Shown piece by piece: positions 60,184 to 64,000 of a stretch of DNA of 64,000 nucleotides. Under the pieces are notes generated by a model. The model was not told the DNA's origin, did not search any database, and worked only from the letters and a program-made list of their open reading frames with translations. The stretch spans positions 124,001-188,000 of the forward strand of contig JAXLRU010000005.1 in NCBI GenBank assembly GCA_046330935.1, given 5' to 3'. This DNA is from JAXLRU01 sp046330935 (GTDB lineage: Bacteria > Actinomycetota > Actinomycetes > Actinomycetales > Kineosporiaceae). Positions within the stretch are counted from its first letter, which is position 1, and the number at the start of each line of letters is the position of its first letter. The position numbers and the translations under genes were made by a program.

Positions 60184-60927
60184 GTGGTGACCGCTGCCCC
60201 GCAGGACCAGTGGCGCCTGCTCGACGTCGCCGACGCCGACGTGCGCCTGGCCCAGCTCGCCCACCGCCGGCGCAGCCTGCCCGAACACGCCGAGATCGAG
60301 CGGCTGACCTCGGCCGTGCGGGTCGCCGACGACGTCGCTGCCGCTGCCCGGGCCGCGCTCGGCGACGCGCAGCGGGCCCAGGCCAAGGCCGAGGCCGACG
60401 TCGAGCAGGTGCGCCAGCGCGCCGCGCGCAACCAGGCGCGGCTCGACGCGGGCCAGGGCAGCGCCAAGGACCTCCAGGCCCTGCAGCACGAGCTCGAATC
60501 CCTCGCGTCCCGCCAGGCGGCGCTGGAGGAGGTCGAGCTGGAGGCCATGGAGGCGGTGGAGGCGGCGCAGGCCCGCCTCGCCGAGGTCGGCGGCGAGCTG
60601 ACCGGCGTCCAGGCCGACCTCGCGGCCGCGCGCGAGCGGCTGGCCGCCGCCACGGCCGACCTCGACGACCAGATCGCCGCGGTGACCGCCGAGCGCGCCT
60701 CGGCAGCGGCCGGCGTCCCCGCCGACCTCGTGGCCCTCTACGAGAAGGTCCGCGAGCAGGTCGGCGGCACGGGCGCGGCCCGCCTGAGCCAGCGTCGCTG
60801 CGAGGGGTGCCGGCTGGAGCTCACCCCCGTGGAGATCTCCCGGTTCCGGACCGCCGAACCCGAGGCGGTGCTGCGCTGCGAGGAGTGCCGGCGCATCCTC
60901 GTGCGCACGGCGGAATCCGGCCTGTGA
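60184..60927 (+). CDS. Coiled-coil protein with C4 zinc ribbon
   Basis: Protein of 247 residues. A long antiparallel coiled coil of Ala/Glu/Arg-rich helices (about residues 20-180) precedes a C-terminal zinc ribbon with CEGC near 203 and CEEC near 230. Similar CT398/C4-type proteins are encoded between Nif3-like and RNase H genes in actinobacteria and may bind nucleic acid or flagellar/secretion partners in other phyla; the role is unknown. GTG 60184 follows GGGAGG. Its stop overlaps the RNase H gene by four bases. Confidence 0.9.
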   Translation: MVTAAPQDQWRLLDVADADVRLAQLAHRRRSLPEHAEIERLTSAVRVADDVAAAARAALGDAQRAQAKAEADVEQVRQRAARNQARLDAGQGSAKDLQALQHELESLASRQAALEEVELEAMEAVEAAQARLAEVGGELTGVQADLAAARERLAAATADLDDQIAAVTAERASAAAGVPADLVALYEKVREQVGGTGAARLSQRRCEGCRLELTPVEISRFRTAEPEAVLRCEECRRILVRTAESGL

Positions 60928-62117
60928 GCCGCCGCTTCGTCGTCGAGGCCGACGGAGGCTCCCGCGGCAACCCGGGGCCCGCGGGCTACGGCGCTGTCGT
61001 GCGGGACGCCGACACCGGCGAGCTGGTCGCCGAGGCGGCCGAGGCGATCGGCACCGCGTCCAACAACGTGGCCGAGTACTCGGGGCTCATCGCCGGGCTG
61101 CGCGCCGCCGTCGCCGCCGACCCCGACTGCACCGTCGAGGTGCGGATGGACTCCAAGCTCGTCGTCGAGCAGATGTCGGGCCGCTGGCAGGTCAAGCACC
61201 CCGACATGAAGGTGCTCGCGCTGCAGGCCCGGCGCGTGATGGACCCTGCGCGGGTGCGCTACACGTGGGTGCCGCGGGAGAAGAACAAGCACGCCGACCG
61301 GCTCGCGAACGAGGCCATGGACGCCGCGGCGGCCGGGCGCACCTGGAGCCCCTCGGGCCCGGCGGCCCCGCAGCCCGCGACGCCCGCCGCCGCCACGGCC
61401 GCGAGCGACACCTACGCCTCGGGAGCGCCCAGCTCCTCGCGGGCCCCGCGCGCGGCCGACCTCGGCGAGCCGACGACCCTGGTGCTGGTGCGCCACGGGC
61501 GCAGCGCGCACACGGAGTCCGGCCGGGTCTCCGGAGCGGGCGGTGCCGACCCTGAGCTGTCACCCGCCGGGCTGGGCGACGCCGCCCGAGCTGCCGCGGC
61601 GGTGGCCGGGCTCAGCGCCCCGCAGGGGCTGCTGCCCGGGCTGCCCCGGATCGCCGCGGTCGTCGCGTCCCCGATGCGCCGCACCCGGCAGACCGCCGAC
61701 GCCGTCGCCGGCGCGCTGGGGCTGCCCGTGACGGTCGACGAGGGGTGGATCGAGGCGTCCTTCGGGGAGTGGGACGGCCTGACCTACGGCGAGATCGCCC
61801 GGCGGTGGCCGCAGGAGTTCGCGGCGTGGCAGGGGTCGATGACGCTGGCCCCTCCCGGCGGGGAGTCCCTGGACGCGCTGTCCGTGCGCGTGTCCTCGGC
61901 GCTGCGCCGCACGGTGGCGGCGCACGCCGGTCGGGTCGTGGTGGTGGTCTCCCACATGACGCCGATCCGCGCCGTCGTCCGCGAGGCGCTGGACGCCGGC
62001 CCGTCCGCGCTCTGGCGGGTGCGCCTGGCCCCCTGCTCGCTGACCGTCGTCCGGTTCTGGGGCGACGGGGGCGCGGAGCTGGTGACGGTGAACGCCACCG
62101 CCCACCTGTCCGCCTGA
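60924..62117 (+). CDS. Bifunctional RNase H / histidine phosphatase
   Basis: Fusion of 397 residues. Residues 1-135 are RNase HI: FVVEADGGSRGNPGPAGYGA (first Asp), NNVAEYSGLIAGL (Glu), VRMDSKLVVEQM (Asp) and KNKHADRLANEAMD. An Ala/Pro/Ser linker (about 137-180) leads to a phosphoglycerate-mutase-like phosphatase: LVLVRHGRSAHTESGRVSG, a middle Arg in SPMRRTRQTADA and a C-terminal His in VVVVSHMTPIRAV. The same fusion is Rv2228c in M. tuberculosis, where the phosphatase part is linked to alpha-ribazole phosphatase activity in cobalamin synthesis. GTG 60924 is coupled to the zinc-ribbon gene. Confidence 0.94.
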   Translation: MSRRFVVEADGGSRGNPGPAGYGAVVRDADTGELVAEAAEAIGTASNNVAEYSGLIAGLRAAVAADPDCTVEVRMDSKLVVEQMSGRWQVKHPDMKVLALQARRVMDPARVRYTWVPREKNKHADRLANEAMDAAAAGRTWSPSGPAAPQPATPAAATAASDTYASGAPSSSRAPRAADLGEPTTLVLVRHGRSAHTESGRVSGAGGADPELSPAGLGDAARAAAAVAGLSAPQGLLPGLPRIAAVVASPMRRTRQTADAVAGALGLPVTVDEGWIEASFGEWDGLTYGEIARRWPQEFAAWQGSMTLAPPGGESLDALSVRVSSALRRTVAAHAGRVVVVVSHMTPIRAVVREALDAGPSALWRVRLAPCSLTVVRFWGDGGAELVTVNATAHLSA

Positions 62118-62229
62118 GGCGGGCGCGTTCCCGACCAGGCGCGGCGGGCGCGAGCCTGTCGTGCCCACCGGGCAGACTCGTGACGTCGGCCGCCGACGCC
62201 GGGCCGACCCCACGCTGAGGGAGGACGCC

Positions 62230-62634
62230 GTGGCGCACCCGATCATGTTCGACGAGGACGACCCGCTGCTGGCGCGGGTCCGCGAGCTCGCCCTCGCGCT
62301 GCCCGACGCGGCCGAGAAGGTGGGCCACGGCCGGCCCACCTTCTTCACGACGAAGGTGTTCGCCTACTACGGCGGTTCGGTGCGCCGCGACGGCGAGTGG
62401 ATCCGCCACGACACGTCCGTGCTGGTCCTGCCCGACCCCGAGGAGGCCGAGGCGTTGCTCGCCGAGCCGCGCGCCTTCCGGCCCGCCTACCTCGGCCCGG
62501 CCGGGTGGGTGGGGGTGGACCTCGGCGCGGACACCGACTGGACGGAGGTCGCGGAGCTGATCGAGACCTCCTACCGGCGTACCGCCGGGGCGCGCCGGGT
62601 GGCCAGGCTGGACGCCGCCCCCCGCTCGGGGTGA
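62230..62634 (+). CDS. MmcQ/YjbR family protein
   Basis: Small DNA-binding-like protein of 134 residues with the CyaY-like fold of MmcQ/YjbR: ARVRELALALPDAAEKVGHG, PTFFTTKVFAYYGGSV, then AYLGPAGWVGVDLG and a last helix (DWTEVAELIETSYRRTA). The function is unknown. GTG 62230 has GAGGGAGGAC just upstream; the longer frame from 62161 is Arg-rich and unlikely. Converges on gabT with 19 bases between the two stop codons. Confidence 0.85.
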   Translation: MAHPIMFDEDDPLLARVRELALALPDAAEKVGHGRPTFFTTKVFAYYGGSVRRDGEWIRHDTSVLVLPDPEEAEALLAEPRAFRPAYLGPAGWVGVDLGADTDWTEVAELIETSYRRTAGARRVARLDAAPRSG

Positions 62635-62653
62635 GCGAGGGGCGCGCGAGAGG

Positions 62654-64000
62654 TCACCCGGCGAAGGCGGCCGCCAGCACGTCGAGGCCCTCCTGCAGCA
62701 GGTCCTCCCCGATCACCAGGGGCGGCAGGAAGCGGATGACGTTGCCGTAGGTGCCGCAGGTGAGCGTGATCAGGCCCTGCGCGTGGCAGGCCGCCGCGAC
62801 CCTCGTCGTCTCCGCGGCGTCGGGCACGCGGGTGCCGGGGCGCACGACCTCGAGGGCGAGCATCGCCCCGCGCCCCCGGACCTCGCCGATCTGCGGGAAC
62901 TGCGCCTGCAGCGCCTCGAGCCGGGGCCGCATGACGGCCTCGATCCGGCGGGCGGCGGCGGGGAGGTCCTGATCGACGGCCGTGCGCATCGCCGCGAGGG
63001 CGGCCGCGCACGCCACGGGGTTACCGCCGTAGGTGCCGCCCAGCCCGCCGCCGTGAACGGCGTCCATGAGCTCGGCGCGGCCGGTGACGGCGGCGAGCGG
63101 CATCCCCCCGGCGATCCCCTTGGCGGTGGTGATCAGGTCGGGGACGACGCCCTCGTGCTCGCACGCGAACATCGCGCCGGTGCGGGCGAAGCCGGTCTGG
63201 ATCTCGTCGGCGACGAAGACCACCCCGTTGTCGCGGCACCAGGCCGCCAGCGCCGGCAGGAAACCGGGTGCGGGGACGACGAACCCGCCCTCGCCGAGGA
63301 TCGGCTCGATCACGACCGCGGCCGTGCGCTGCGCACCCACCTGCTTGTCGATGACGGAGATCGCCCGGGCCGCCGCCTCCTCGCCGCTGATCGGGGAGGG
63401 CTCGTGGAAGGGGTAGGAGACGGGCGCGCGGTAGATCTCGGACGTGAAAGGCCCGAAGCCGTCCTTGTACGGCATGTTCTTCGCCGTCATGGCCATCGTG
63501 AGGTTGGTACGCCCGTGGTAGGCGTGGTCGAACACCACGACAGCGCTGCGTCCCGTGGCGCGACGGGCGATCTTGACGGCGTTCTCCACCGCCTCCGCAC
63601 CGGAGTTGACCAGTGCGGACTTCTTGGCGTGGTCGCCGGGCGTGAGCCGGTTCAGCTCCTCGCAGACGGCGACGTACCCCTCGTACGGGGTCACCATGAA
63701 GCAGGTGTGGGTGAGGCGCTGCACCTGCTCGGCGACGGCGGCGGCCACCTCGGTCGCCGCGTTCCCCACGTTCGTCACGGCGATGCCGGCCCCGAAGTCG
63801 ATGAGCTGGTTGCCGTCGACGTCGACGACGATCCCCCCGCCCGCCGCCACCGCGTACACCGGCTGCATCGTGCCCACCCCGGACGCGACGGCGGCCAGCT
63901 TGCGCTCGTGCAGCTGCTGCGACAGGGGGCCGGGCAGCGACGTGCGCAGGAGCCGTCGCTGCTCGACGCCCGCGGCCCCGGCCAGGGGGGCGGGGGCGGG
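62654..64000 (-). CDS. gabT: 4-aminobutyrate aminotransferase, 5' end outside window
   Basis: PLP-dependent class III aminotransferase converting 4-aminobutyrate and 2-oxoglutarate to succinic semialdehyde and glutamate. The frame is open to the right edge and already reads GPLSQQLHERKLAAVASGVG, the family N-terminus, so only a few residues are missing. Key motifs: NSGAEAVENAVKIAR, FDHAYHGRTNLTMAMT, FVADEIQTGFARTG (PLP-pyridine Asp) and the Schiff-base Lys in TTAKGIAGGMPLAAVTG. It could also act on 5-aminovalerate or other omega-amino acids. Confidence 0.93.
   Translation of the reverse strand, partial: PAPAPLAGAAGVEQRRLLRTSLPGPLSQQLHERKLAAVASGVGTMQPVYAVAAGGGIVVDVDGNQLIDFGAGIAVTNVGNAATEVAAAVAEQVQRLTHTCFMVTPYEGYVAVCEELNRLTPGDHAKKSALVNSGAEAVENAVKIARRATGRSAVVVFDHAYHGRTNLTMAMTAKNMPYKDGFGPFTSEIYRAPVSYPFHEPSPISGEEAAARAISVIDKQVGAQRTAAVVIEPILGEGGFVVPAPGFLPALAAWCRDNGVVFVADEIQTGFARTGAMFACEHEGVVPDLITTAKGIAGGMPLAAVTGRAELMDAVHGGGLGGTYGGNPVACAAALAAMRTAVDQDLPAAARRIEAVMRPRLEALQAQFPQIGEVRGRGAMLALEVVRPGTRVPDAAETTRVAAACHAQGLITLTCGTYGNVIRFLPPLVIGEDLLQEGLDVLAAAFAG

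Overview
The window is about 64 kb of chromosomal DNA from a very GC-rich actinobacterium. Evidence: strong G/C third positions, many GTG starts, 1- or 4-base start/stop overlaps, and actinobacterial families (DUF3145, DUF3052, FasR-type PucR regulator, RNase H/phosphatase fusion, TipA-type MerR). The order ahpE / DUF3052 / aceE / PucR regulator / fabD / ACP / ketosynthase resembles, from memory, the Mycobacterium tuberculosis Rv2238c-Rv2245 region, but here a standalone fabD-fabH-acpP-fabF type II cluster is present. I would not name a genus. I see no rRNA, CRISPR array, insertion sequence or prophage.

Layout. 1-5 kb: HIT protein (cut by the left edge), phoH, ybeY, CNNM/CBS protein and era, tightly packed. 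5-8 kb: FMN-binding protein, MFS transporter, GT-C membrane protein. 8-12.5 kb: leuA behind a leucine-rich leader peptide, recO, uppS, a DUF1360 protein. 12.5-17.5 kb: zur-znuB-znuC-znuA with a Zur box on the znuA promoter, then an ABM protein and a YibE/F permease. 17.6-20 kb: glyS and small unknowns. 20.3-22.9 kb: a decayed patch in which an ABC exporter permease is fused by deletion to the last residues of a histidine kinase, followed by an orphan response regulator and a YefM/RelE-type module whose toxin has lost conserved tyrosines. 22.9-32.6 kb: dusB, dgt, WYL regulator and DinB protein, SPFH protein, TipA-like MerR regulator, dnaG. 32.7-36.8 kb: tRNA-Asn, malic enzyme, NUDIX, amtB-glnB, tRNA-Met. 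36.8-40.5 kb: two unknown genes and a secreted GH9-CBM3c cellulase. 40.7-46.3 kb: DUF3145 and the fatty acid synthesis cluster with its FasR-like regulator. 46.4-52.5 kb: PPK2, a TPR-like protein, aceE, DUF3052, ahpE, tRNA-Val. 52.6-58.6 kb: a four-gene minus-strand operon DUF4956 > VTC-domain polyphosphate polymerase > CotH kinase > CotH kinase. 58.9-64 kb: Nif3-like protein, zinc-ribbon coiled-coil protein, RNase H/phosphatase, MmcQ/YjbR protein, and gabT (cut by the right edge).

The most unusual content is the CotH/VTC/DUF4956 operon considered together with the GH9 cellulase 12 kb away. Both CotH proteins and the cellulase end in the same rare arrangement: a Pro/Thr linker, a strongly basic Lys/Thr(Ser) repeat of about 30-40 residues, and a short CBM2-like domain bounded by two cysteines. 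Known CotH kinase substrates in Bacillus (CotB, CotG) are Ser/Lys/Arg-rich low-complexity repeats, and polyphosphate binds lysine-rich tracts. The arrangement therefore suggests a secreted system in which CotH kinases and/or polyphosphate modify or organise basic tails on cell-surface or cellulose-bound proteins. This is inference. What the sequence shows is the operon, the shared tails and the intact CotH and VTC motifs.

Regulatory DNA is readable in several places: a Zur box, a MerR-type 19-bp-spacer promoter, a YefM-type operator, phased GlnR-like half-sites, a WYL/DinB divergent palindrome, a leu attenuator and a long inverted repeat upstream of the CotH operon.
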